Source: Massilia antarctica (GTDB taxonomy: Bacteria; Pseudomonadota; Gammaproteobacteria; Burkholderiales; Burkholderiaceae_D). From it: DNA of 64,000 nucleotides. Below are positions 57,623 through 64,000 of this stretch, piece after piece. The notes beneath the pieces were generated by a model, which saw nothing but the letters and a program-made list of their open reading frames with translations, did not search any database and was not told where the DNA came from. Numbering within the stretch: position 1 is the stretch's first letter; each line of letters begins with the position of its first letter. The position numbers and the translations under genes were made by a program. The stretch lies in contig NZ_CP065053.1 in assembly GCF_015689335.1 (NCBI RefSeq), positions 3,162,001 through 3,226,000 of the forward strand, given 5' to 3'.

Positions 57623-60250
57623 ATGGACCGCAGATCATTCATCAGGAACGGCATCGGATCGATGGCCACGCTCGGTGTGGGCGAGCTTATTCTCCTTAAC
57701 CCGTCCCCCGCGCAGGCCATGGCGTACCGGCCGGTGGCGGACGGCAAGCAGCGCAAGATCAAGAACAACTACAAGATGGCCACGCGCGTCACCAGCGTAT
57801 GCCTCAATTGCTCCACGGTGTGCGGCATTGAAGGCTTTGTGCAAGATAACAAGGTGATCAAGATCCGTGGCAATCCGCTCGACCCGAACATGGGCAGCCA
57901 CATGACGTGCGCCAAGGGCCAGTCCGGCCCCACCGTCAACGATTATCCGGAGCGCTTGCTGTACCCGCTCAAGCGCGCCGGCGAGCGCGGTTCGGGCCTG
58001 TGGAAGCGCATCACCTGGGAAGAAGCGTATGAAGAAATCGCGCGCCGCATTCGCGCCAGTGTCGATGCCGGCCATCCGGAAAGGGTGTGCATCCACCAGG
58101 GCCGCTCGCGCATCGAGGCGGAGATCGGCCGCTTCCTCGACGCCATTGGCACGCCGGTATTGCTCAATCACCGCGCGATCTGTTCGTCGAACAAGCGCGC
58201 CGCCAATTACGTGTCGCTCGGCGAGACGGACTGGGAATCGATCGATGCGGAGCGCTGCAAATACTTCCTGAATTTCGGCGCCAATTTTTATGAAGCGCAT
58301 CAGGGTGGGCTGCATTTGGTGTCGCGCGTGGTCAAGGCACGCTACGACCATGGGGCCAAACTGGTCACCTTCGATGTGAGGCTGTCCAACACCGCCGGGC
58401 GCAGCGACGAATGGCATCAGCCGTTTCCGGGCACGGAAGGGGCCATCGCCCTGGCGATGGCGCACGTGATCGTGCGCGAGAACGAAGTCGATCATGATTT
58501 TCTGGACAAATTCGTGCAGCCGGGGCTCGGCACCATCCGCGCCTGGCTGGCGCCGTGTACGCCGACGTGGGCGGAAAAACTGTCTGGCGTGGCGGCGGCC
58601 GACATCACCCGGCTGGCGCTGGAGTTCGCGCGCAAGCGGCCGGCAGTGGCCGCGTTCACCAATCGTGGCACGGGCGCGCACTACAACGGGTTTAATGCCG
58701 AACGCGCGGTGGTCATGCTCAACGCCCTGGTGGGGTCGGTCGCCAAGGAGGGCGGCTATTGCTATGGTCTCGATGAAAAGCTGTCGCCGGCGCGCTACCC
58801 GGCGCCGGAGCCAAGGCCGCCCAAGCCGATCATCAGAACCGACCTGGAAGACCCGCCGGAGTGGCCGCTGGCCAACCGCTGGCAAAAGATGAAGGTCGGC
58901 CAGGTTGTGTTCGATTTTCTGCGCCAGGGACGCGCGAAGCTGGACGTCTACCTCAGTTATACCATCGCCGCGCCGATGACCTGGCCGGAAGGGCGCAGCA
59001 CGACCGTCGAGGTGCTCAAGGATGAAAAGCTGATTCCCTTTCACGCCTGTTCGGATGTGGTGTATTCCGAAATGGCGCACTACGCCGACATGATTTTGCC
59101 CGATGCGACCTACCTCGAACGCTGGGGTCTGGACATCCGCAACAACATGGAGCTGCAGCATTTCGTGACCTTGCGCCAGCCGATGGTGAACCCGCCCGGC
59201 GCCGCGACCAGCTTTGCCGATGTGCTGTTCGAGATCGGCAAGCGGCTCGGTCCCGAGCAGGCCAGGTACTTCAAGTTCGGCACGCACGAAGAGTTTGTGC
59301 GGCACCAGTGTTCGCTGCTGCCGACCAAGGGCGCGGACGGGAAGGTGTTCAAGGATGGCTTCGACTATATGAAGCACTATGGCGTGTACGTCGACAGCGC
59401 CGCGCCCAAGCCGTACGAGGTGTATCGCAAGCCGTTGGCGGCAGCGCTGGTGCAAGGGGCGCGCGTGGACGAGAAAACCCGCGTGATCTACAAGGCCGAC
59501 GACAAGGGGAAGGAAAAAGCGGTCGGACTGATGGTGGGCGAGGTGCCCGTGCGCGGCTTCACGACGCCGTCGCGCAAGTTCGAGATCCATGCGCCGGAAG
59601 TGGCGAAGGTGGCCGCGACGGTCGGTTTGGTTGACGACGGGCTGCCGACTTTTCATCAGGTTCCATCGCATGTGGGCCTGGCGGCCGATCGCCTGATCCT
59701 GAGTACGTTCAAGTGGAATGTGCACACGCAGGGCAGGACCGCTTCGCAAAAGTACCTGGCCGAGATCGTGCATGACAATCCGATGTGGATTCATGCGGCG
59801 ACCGCGAAAAAGCTGGGCATCAAGACTGGCGATACGGTGGAACTGACCACGTACCGGCCGCTTAGTGGCGCGGTGGGGGACAAGGCCTACCAAGGCACCG
59901 GGCAGGTGGTGGGCTCGGCGCGGGTGAAGGCGTTTGTCACCAAGGGCATCCATCCGCGCGTCGTGGCGGTGTCCAATTCGCTGGGCTGGATCACGGGCGG
60001 GCGCTCTTGCGAGGGTGAGCGCGGGCGGCGGGTGGAAGTGGCGGCCAGGGGGCTCGCGCCCGATGCGGCGCAGGCGTTCGGGCCGGCGCCGGCGGTCGAC
60101 GACCTGGAGTTCGGCTTATGGTGGGACGAGAAACATGGCGGACGCGGAAGCGGGGTGAATATCAATGCGATCCTGCCGATCAATCCGCAGCCCTTGGTGG
60201 GGATGCAGGCGTGGTTCGATACGGTTTGTTCAATCCGGAAAGTCGTCTGA
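57623..60250 (+). CDS. Molybdopterin oxidoreductase catalytic subunit (PsrA/PhsA/ArrA-like), TAT-exported
   Basis: An 875-residue DMSO-reductase-family enzyme. A twin-arginine signal is present (DRRSFIRNG then a hydrophobic stretch to about residue 33), so it folds in the cytoplasm and acts in the periplasm. The [4Fe-4S] ligands are Cys60, Cys63, Cys67 and Cys96; the Mo ligand is probably Cys187 in NHRAICSSNKRAANY. A Cys ligand and the overall pattern place it with polysulfide, thiosulfate or arsenate reductases, but the substrate cannot be fixed. The membrane (NrfD/PsrC) subunit and a maturation chaperone are missing from the window. Confidence 0.9.
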   Translation: MDRRSFIRNGIGSMATLGVGELILLNPSPAQAMAYRPVADGKQRKIKNNYKMATRVTSVCLNCSTVCGIEGFVQDNKVIKIRGNPLDPNMGSHMTCAKGQSGPTVNDYPERLLYPLKRAGERGSGLWKRITWEEAYEEIARRIRASVDAGHPERVCIHQGRSRIEAEIGRFLDAIGTPVLLNHRAICSSNKRAANYVSLGETDWESIDAERCKYFLNFGANFYEAHQGGLHLVSRVVKARYDHGAKLVTFDVRLSNTAGRSDEWHQPFPGTEGAIALAMAHVIVRENEVDHDFLDKFVQPGLGTIRAWLAPCTPTWAEKLSGVAAADITRLALEFARKRPAVAAFTNRGTGAHYNGFNAERAVVMLNALVGSVAKEGGYCYGLDEKLSPARYPAPEPRPPKPIIRTDLEDPPEWPLANRWQKMKVGQVVFDFLRQGRAKLDVYLSYTIAAPMTWPEGRSTTVEVLKDEKLIPFHACSDVVYSEMAHYADMILPDATYLERWGLDIRNNMELQHFVTLRQPMVNPPGAATSFADVLFEIGKRLGPEQARYFKFGTHEEFVRHQCSLLPTKGADGKVFKDGFDYMKHYGVYVDSAAPKPYEVYRKPLAAALVQGARVDEKTRVIYKADDKGKEKAVGLMVGEVPVRGFTTPSRKFEIHAPEVAKVAATVGLVDDGLPTFHQVPSHVGLAADRLILSTFKWNVHTQGRTASQKYLAEIVHDNPMWIHAATAKKLGIKTGDTVELTTYRPLSGAVGDKAYQGTGQVVGSARVKAFVTKGIHPRVVAVSNSLGWITGGRSCEGERGRRVEVAARGLAPDAAQAFGPAPAVDDLEFGLWWDEKHGGRGSGVNINAILPINPQPLVGMQAWFDTVCSIRKVV

Positions 60251-60398
60251 AGGAACAAAAAGGCCGAATAGCGTCGACACCCGGGAACGAGCTGTAGCCG
60301 GGTTGGGAACCGGTTTCCCGACAGGCCGTTAGCTCTTACAGCGTCGGGTTTGGTCCGGAAATAACTGAGTGCGGCCCGAAGAAGATTTCGAGCACGCT

Positions 60399-60944
60399 TT
60401 ACAAGTTCGCTAAATACCCAACCAATTTAATAATCCAATAAATGAGGTAAGACGCACCGATAAAACATAGCGCAAGGAACATCCAGTTAAATATTCTAGA
60501 GGGGCGAACGATTTCAACTACCTCAAGGGATTTTGCGAAGCCAACGTCGGATTTCACATGCAAATGTACGTGGCCGCACGTCAAAGGCGGGTAGTATAAA
60601 TAGGAAATCGTGATGCTTTCTTTCGGCACTAGTCGGGGGATAATTATTTCGTTAGTTCTGGCATTAGTAGAATATTCTACTGGAGGGTGAATAAAAATAT
60701 TTTGCGGCAATACGTTATGTACTACCCGGACGTTTTCGACGGTCTTACGACCCCGATTCTTTAAAAACAGCGAATGCGTGAACACTTTTGTCTTGATGTC
60801 GTCGTTAAGCTCAAATGTCGACACATGTCCGATATGCTCTGTTAGGCTGGCACGGGCGTCTAGAGCGCGTTTAATGATTCCGCTCAGCAACGCGGATACG
60901 GTTGGTGCAAGAAGCCTTGCAACGACTTCAAAGTCCATGTTCAT
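60399..60944 (-). CDS. Unknown membrane-anchored protein in AT-rich patch
   Basis: A 181-residue protein with a weak N-terminal helix, a strand-rich middle (VFTHSLFLKNRGRKTVENVR, IIIPRLVPKESITISYLYYP) that suggests a beta-sandwich, and C-terminal hydrophobic segments (RIFNWMFLALCFIGASYLIY). The ATG at 60944 follows GGGGA. Codon use is much more AT-rich than in the flanking genes, implying acquisition by transfer. It is divergent from the other unknown gene of the patch. Function unknown. Confidence 0.62.
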   Translation of the reverse strand: MNMDFEVVARLLAPTVSALLSGIIKRALDARASLTEHIGHVSTFELNDDIKTKVFTHSLFLKNRGRKTVENVRVVHNVLPQNIFIHPPVEYSTNARTNEIIIPRLVPKESITISYLYYPPLTCGHVHLHVKSDVGFAKSLEVVEIVRPSRIFNWMFLALCFIGASYLIYWIIKLVGYLANL

Positions 60945-61117
60945 GTAATTCCCCACCCGATGTTGACGTATCGATATGTTACCCCATCTTGCACTGAATC
61001 AAATATTATTGATGGAAATTTATTCTTCACTCAGGACCATGCAGTCTAAAAATTGGCGCTAGGCTTCCCAAGCGCGCTGTTATAAAAATGAAAAAATGAC
61101 ACGTACTTGCTCGACCC

Positions 61118-61340
61118 ACCATAACCCATATCGTTATACACATCTTTTTCTGCTCAGCGTCATTTCCGCCCGGAGCGGCTATTTTTATGAAATTTTGCCT
61201 GAAATATAGGCAGAATGTAGATATTTTGTATCAACGCACTGATCTTACGTTCGCTCCATGCCGGCGATTCCCCGGGAATGTCGGCTGTAAGTCATTGATT
61301 TTATTAAGGAAGAAAGATGTGCATAACGATATGACCATAA
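61118..61340. repeat. Possible MITE-like element with inverted ends
   Basis: CATATCGTTATACACATC (61127-61144) and GATGTGCATAACGATATG (61316-61333) are inverted copies with 17 of 18 matches, 171 bases apart. Both are flanked by the direct repeat ACCATAA (61118-61124 and 61334-61340), with two extra C bases on the left. The interior has small hairpins and no gene. It sits in the 564-base gene-free gap (60945-61508) between the two divergent unknown genes; the rest of that gap shows nothing I can name. Confidence 0.45.
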
Positions 61341-61508
61341 TCACACTATCGTTCATCTTGCCTTAAGGTAAGCCGCCTATTTAGCGATGGGTAAGGTGGG
61401 CCTCGATGCAAATTAATGTGGATGGACAGGAAGAATTTCTTGACGTAGATTGGGCGTGTGTTCCTGCGCATATCGCGTGCGAAAGTCACTTTCATAAAGG
61501 TACGTCTG

Positions 61509-62345
61509 ATGGCAAGCCAAAGTTTGCGTTACTTGAACATTCCCGTATTAATAGTGTGCGGGCTGATAGCAATTGCCATTTCTCTAATTCTTGGCATCAT
61601 TATCGGTGCTCTTCTTCCTGGAAGAGCGACGGCCGCCCCTGACTCTTTATCGGGTTGGGTGACGACGGTTGCCACGGTAGTGATCTGCGTCCTGACTATA
61701 GTCTTAGCTATTGAAACATGGAGACTTCGCGCAGCCCAAACTCGCCAAATTAAAGAGCTTATGCTGGAAAGCATCAGGCCCAATGTCGGCATTGAATTGA
61801 GCAGTAGCCACGTTAGTATGAATTTTATGAATGTGAAAATTACGAACTCTGGGAAGGGAATTGCTAAGAAGATCAGTTTTGAATTTCTTGATCGCCAAGA
61901 TCAACCAGCGAACGCCGCAGGTGAACCAATTGTTAAGGTGTTTCACAAGTTAACCATGTTCCGATTGGGCATACAGTCGCTAGGCATTAACCAAGGATTG
62001 AAGAGCTTTCTTTTCAATTTTATAGAACTGGAAGGTGAGTTGGGCGCAGGCACCTTCACGCCATACGTGAATATTCGCATCAAGTTTGAGGACACTGAAG
62101 GAAATAAGTACGTTAATGCCTTCGCGATTGATTTTGCTCAATATGAAGGATTTAGCGAAATTGGGGGCGACTCGCTGAATATACTCGCAACTGAGGTAAC
62201 GTCTATTCGACAGCAGTTGGCAAAATTCGGCACTGGATTTGACAGGATGGCAGTCAATGTCTTTAATGCGGACGATCGAACTGCAGAACAGCAAGCGCAA
62301 ACGCAAAGAATCGCAGAAGCCAAGCGTGACCGCGCAGCTAGTTAG
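61509..62345 (+). CDS. Unknown membrane-anchored protein in AT-rich patch, near tRNA-Pro
   Basis: A 278-residue protein with two N-terminal membrane helices (about 10-35 and 50-72), then a short coiled segment (WRLRAAQTRQIKELMLE), a strand-rich domain like a beta-sandwich (NVKITNSGKGIAKKISFEFL) and a charged, Gln-rich C-terminus. The layout is the mirror of the 181-residue neighbour, whose helices are C-terminal. AAAGG precedes the ATG at 61509. Codon use is AT-rich. No family is recognised. Confidence 0.65.
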   Translation: MASQSLRYLNIPVLIVCGLIAIAISLILGIIIGALLPGRATAAPDSLSGWVTTVATVVICVLTIVLAIETWRLRAAQTRQIKELMLESIRPNVGIELSSSHVSMNFMNVKITNSGKGIAKKISFEFLDRQDQPANAAGEPIVKVFHKLTMFRLGIQSLGINQGLKSFLFNFIELEGELGAGTFTPYVNIRIKFEDTEGNKYVNAFAIDFAQYEGFSEIGGDSLNILATEVTSIRQQLAKFGTGFDRMAVNVFNADDRTAEQQAQTQRIAEAKRDRAAS

Positions 62346-62568
62346 CCGTCCTTCGATTGTGTGATGTGTTACTAGTTTTTATAGGCGCACTTTGATATGA
62401 GTAATTCATCATTCTCCAGTGCATTACGTTATCGCCAATTCGCCATAGGACCGGCCGCGCCGTCACGGTCGCCTTGCGCAGGTGCGGGTGGTTGACCGTG
62501 CGGCGCGCCAAGGTGGCTCGACAACCGATGCACTGCCACCATATGGCGACGAAACGGCTGGAAATGAC

Positions 62569-62591
62569 AAAGCCCCAGTTTCTGGGGCTTT
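62569..62591 (-). terminator. Terminator downstream of tRNA-Pro
   Basis: AAAGCCCCAG (62569-62578), a 3-base loop and CTGGGGCTTT (62582-62591) form a perfect 10-bp stem. It lies 28 bases past the 3' end of tRNA-Pro on the minus strand. The stem is flanked by A and T, so it could act in both directions. Confidence 0.8.
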
Positions 62592-62618
62592 TCTGATCGT
62601 GTTTCTCAAGAAGAACTG

Positions 62619-62695
62619 TGGTCGGGGTGAGAGGATTCGAACCTCCGGCCTCTGCGTCCCGAACGCAGCGCTCTACCAGGCTGAGCCACACCCCG
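62619..62695 (-). tRNA. tRNA-Pro (anticodon CGG)
   Basis: A 77-base gene including an encoded CCA. On the minus strand it starts CGGGGTGTGGCTCAGCC; the anticodon stem-loop reads CTGCG-TTCGGGA-CGCAG with CGG at 34-36, the T arm is GGAGGTTCGAATCC, and the acceptor closes with CACCCCG plus A and CCA. A TATTCT hexamer 9 bases upstream (62705-62710) is a possible -10. The AT-rich patch begins just beyond its 3' end, the usual place for island integration. Confidence 0.95.
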
Positions 62696-62742
62696 ACGGG
62701 TAGTAGAATAAGTCGAATGCGTAGGTACTAAGTTAGCGCCGC

Positions 62743-63732
62743 TTAGTGGTTCCTGTCAACTGCGAAGGTACATAGTTGCATCAAGCTTTGTTTGTACAGG
62801 CTGTCCGGTAAGTCGGCGATGGCATCCGCCGCGCGCCTGGCGGCAATTTCCGCCTCGCGCCGCGTAAAATCCAGGGCGCCGCTGCTGGTCACCGCCGCGA
62901 GAATGGCGTCGAAATGCTGCTCGTCGCCCTGCTCGATGCAGTTGCGCACCAGTTCGCGCTGTTCCGGCGTGCCGTTTTCCATCAGCCAGATCAGCGGCAG
63001 GGTCGGCTTGCCTTCGCGCAGGTCGTCGCCGACATTCTTGCCGATTTCGTCGGCGTCGCCCGCGTAGTCGAGCACGTCGTCGATCAACTGGAAGGCCGTG
63101 CCCAAGGAGCGGCCGTATTCGCCGGCCTTGCTGATTTCGTCATCCTTGGCGCCGGAAATGAGCGCGCCCAGTTCCGCCGCCGCCTCGAACAGCTTAGCTG
63201 TCTTGGAACGGATCACTTTCAGGTAGCTTTCCTGCGTCACATCTGGATCGTGCATGTTCAGCAGTTGCAGCACTTCCCCTTCGGCGATCACGTTGGTGGC
63301 GTCCGACAGGATCTGCATGACCCGCATATTGTTCAGGCCAACCATCATCTGGAACGAGCGCGAGTACAGGAAGTCGCCCACCAGCACCGATGCCGCATTG
63401 CCGAACAGCGCGTTGGCGGTCTGGCGCCCGCGCCGCATCGACGATTCGTCGACCACGTCGTCGTGCAGCAGGGTGGCGGTGTGGATGAATTCGACCACGG
63501 CCGCCAGTTCATGGTGGGCCGTGCCCTTGTAGCCATAGGCGTTCGCCACCAGCAGCACCAGCACGGGGCGGATGCGCTTGCCCCCGGCACTGATGATGTA
63601 CTCGGCAATCTGGTTGACCAGGCTGACCTCGGAATGCAGGCGTTCGCGGATCACCGTGTTGACTGCCTCCATGTCCGGAGCGATCGATTGGGCGATGGTA
63701 TTTTGTTGTGCGTGTAAGATGGCGGCGGACAA
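62743..63732 (-). CDS. ispB: Octaprenyl diphosphate synthase (polyprenyl synthase)
   Basis: IspB makes the all-trans prenyl side chain of ubiquinone. The first Asp-rich motif is in TLLHDDVVDESSMRRGRQ and the second in FQLIDDVLDYAGD; GGKRIRPVLVLLVANAYGY and QTANALFGNAASVLVGDFLY are conserved. I start it at TTG 63730-63732 (329 residues, near the family norm), because a TATAAT promoter element at 63764-63769 puts transcription start near 63757, downstream of the longer in-frame start at 63801. An AGG lies 6 bases before the TTG. It is divergent from rplU. Confidence 0.92.
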   Translation of the reverse strand: MSAAILHAQQNTIAQSIAPDMEAVNTVIRERLHSEVSLVNQIAEYIISAGGKRIRPVLVLLVANAYGYKGTAHHELAAVVEFIHTATLLHDDVVDESSMRRGRQTANALFGNAASVLVGDFLYSRSFQMMVGLNNMRVMQILSDATNVIAEGEVLQLLNMHDPDVTQESYLKVIRSKTAKLFEAAAELGALISGAKDDEISKAGEYGRSLGTAFQLIDDVLDYAGDADEIGKNVGDDLREGKPTLPLIWLMENGTPEQRELVRNCIEQGDEQHFDAILAAVTSSGALDFTRREAEIAARRAADAIADLPDSLYKQSLMQLCTFAVDRNH

Positions 63733-63763
63733 GGCGAACCTGCTATGGACATGAGGTGCGGCG

Positions 63764-63769
63764 ATTATA
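63764..63769 (-). promoter_or_regulatory. ispB -10 element
   Basis: A perfect TATAAT on the minus strand about 31 bases before the TTG start. The -35 region 17 bp upstream is poor (GGACGG). It decides between the alternative ispB starts. Confidence 0.55.
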
Positions 63770-63896
63770 CGACACGCCGCCTGTTTCCGTCCCATGCTCA
63801 ACGGTTAAGCGCGCCCCTGAGCACGACCCGCGGCCCGCCCGCGCAGCGCCCTGTAGTTGTCGACATACCACGAACCTGTGGCCTTGTGCATGTCTT

Positions 63897-63925
63897 TTGA
63901 CGAAAAAAACCAATCCATGTATAAT
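63897..63925 (+). promoter_or_regulatory. rplU promoter
   Basis: TTGACG (63897-63902) and TATAAT (63920-63925) are separated by exactly 17 bp, close to a consensus sigma70 promoter as expected for ribosomal protein genes. The rplU start is 58 bases downstream of the -10 element. Confidence 0.85.
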
Positions 63926-63983
63926 CTGCGGTTCCCCCGGCTCCGGCCAGGGAATTTTTTAACATTTGATGAGGTTTCCTATC

Positions 63984-64000
63984 ATGTACGCGGTCATAAA
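63984..64000 (+). CDS. rplU: 50S ribosomal protein L21, N-terminus only (partial)
   Basis: The window ends within the first six codons, MYAVI plus a partial Lys codon, which is the invariant start of bacterial L21. The strong upstream promoter and the divergent ispB gene reproduce the ispB/rplU-rpmA order found in many proteobacteria. GAGG lies 10-13 bases before the ATG. Only the start is visible, so the call rests on these residues and context. Confidence 0.8.

Noticed and set aside
61406..61642. 78-residue frame in the AT-rich patch
   Set aside because: It overlaps the 278-residue gene in another frame, has no ribosome site and its second half is the shadow of a membrane helix region.
62482..62703. 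Open frame ending in a GERIRTSGLCVPNAALYQAEP-like peptide
   Set aside because: It is the tRNA-Pro gene and its terminator read as protein; this is a common false gene.

Overview
The window is GC-rich, densely coded bacterial DNA. Its gene content and local gene orders (ispB divergent from rplU, a PuuD-type urate oxidase, PreTA pyrimidine catabolism, many dispersed ~100-bp palindromic repeats) suggest a betaproteobacterium, most likely an Oxalobacteraceae member of the Massilia/Duganella type. That placement is inferred from protein resemblance alone.

Layout. 1-13.3 kb is a nucleoside salvage and catabolism block: pcp and a DUF1330 gene, a leftward psuK-psuG-lysR unit (pseudouridine breakdown), then a rightward series of purine nucleoside phosphorylase, deoB, deoC, an ALDH16-type double aldehyde dehydrogenase, deoA, cdd and a second deaminase whose C-terminal half looks like a dead copy of its N-terminal half. 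13.3-22.7 kb is mixed: two VOC proteins, a LytS/LytTR two-component system led by a small membrane protein, a nitrilase-like hydrolase plus GNAT, a secreted Thr/Gly/Ser-rich protein, a coupled pair (Cys-rich protein and a zinc-dependent phospholipase C-like protein) and a SIMPL protein.

22.7-36.4 kb holds a full reductive pyrimidine pathway: RutR-family and MocR-family regulators, omega-amino acid:pyruvate aminotransferase, MmsA, PreT-PreA, an NCS1 permease, dihydropyrimidinase, beta-ureidopropionase and a zinc alcohol dehydrogenase. Uracil and thymine would be taken up, reduced, opened, decarbamoylated, transaminated and oxidised to acyl-CoA. 36.5-41.8 kb is a urate/ureide block: a UraD-allantoate amidohydrolase fusion, a LysR regulator, PuuD and an M20 amidohydrolase.

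42.2-56.5 kb is accessory: an S9 peptidase, a YeeE/YedE pair with a BigR-like ArsR repressor, small unknown genes, an EagR/DcrB-like protein beside an ankyrin protein, a secreted alpha/beta hydrolase, a GH39 glycosidase, an SDR gene behind a strong palindromic operator, a periplasmic binding protein and a three-gene operon of unknowns. 56.9-60.2 kb encodes a two-subunit molybdopterin oxidoreductase with an unusual CxxDxxC iron-sulfur motif and no membrane subunit. 60.3-62.6 kb is an AT-rich patch with two membrane-anchored unknown proteins and a possible MITE-like element, abutting the 3' end of tRNA-Pro(CGG). The window ends with ispB, the rplU promoter and the first codons of rplU.

Eight intergenic palindromic repeats lie between genes of the nucleobase blocks, at 5-12 kb and 28-42 kb; I see none elsewhere. 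Promoters and operators given here come from reading sequence symmetry and hexamers by eye and are untested.
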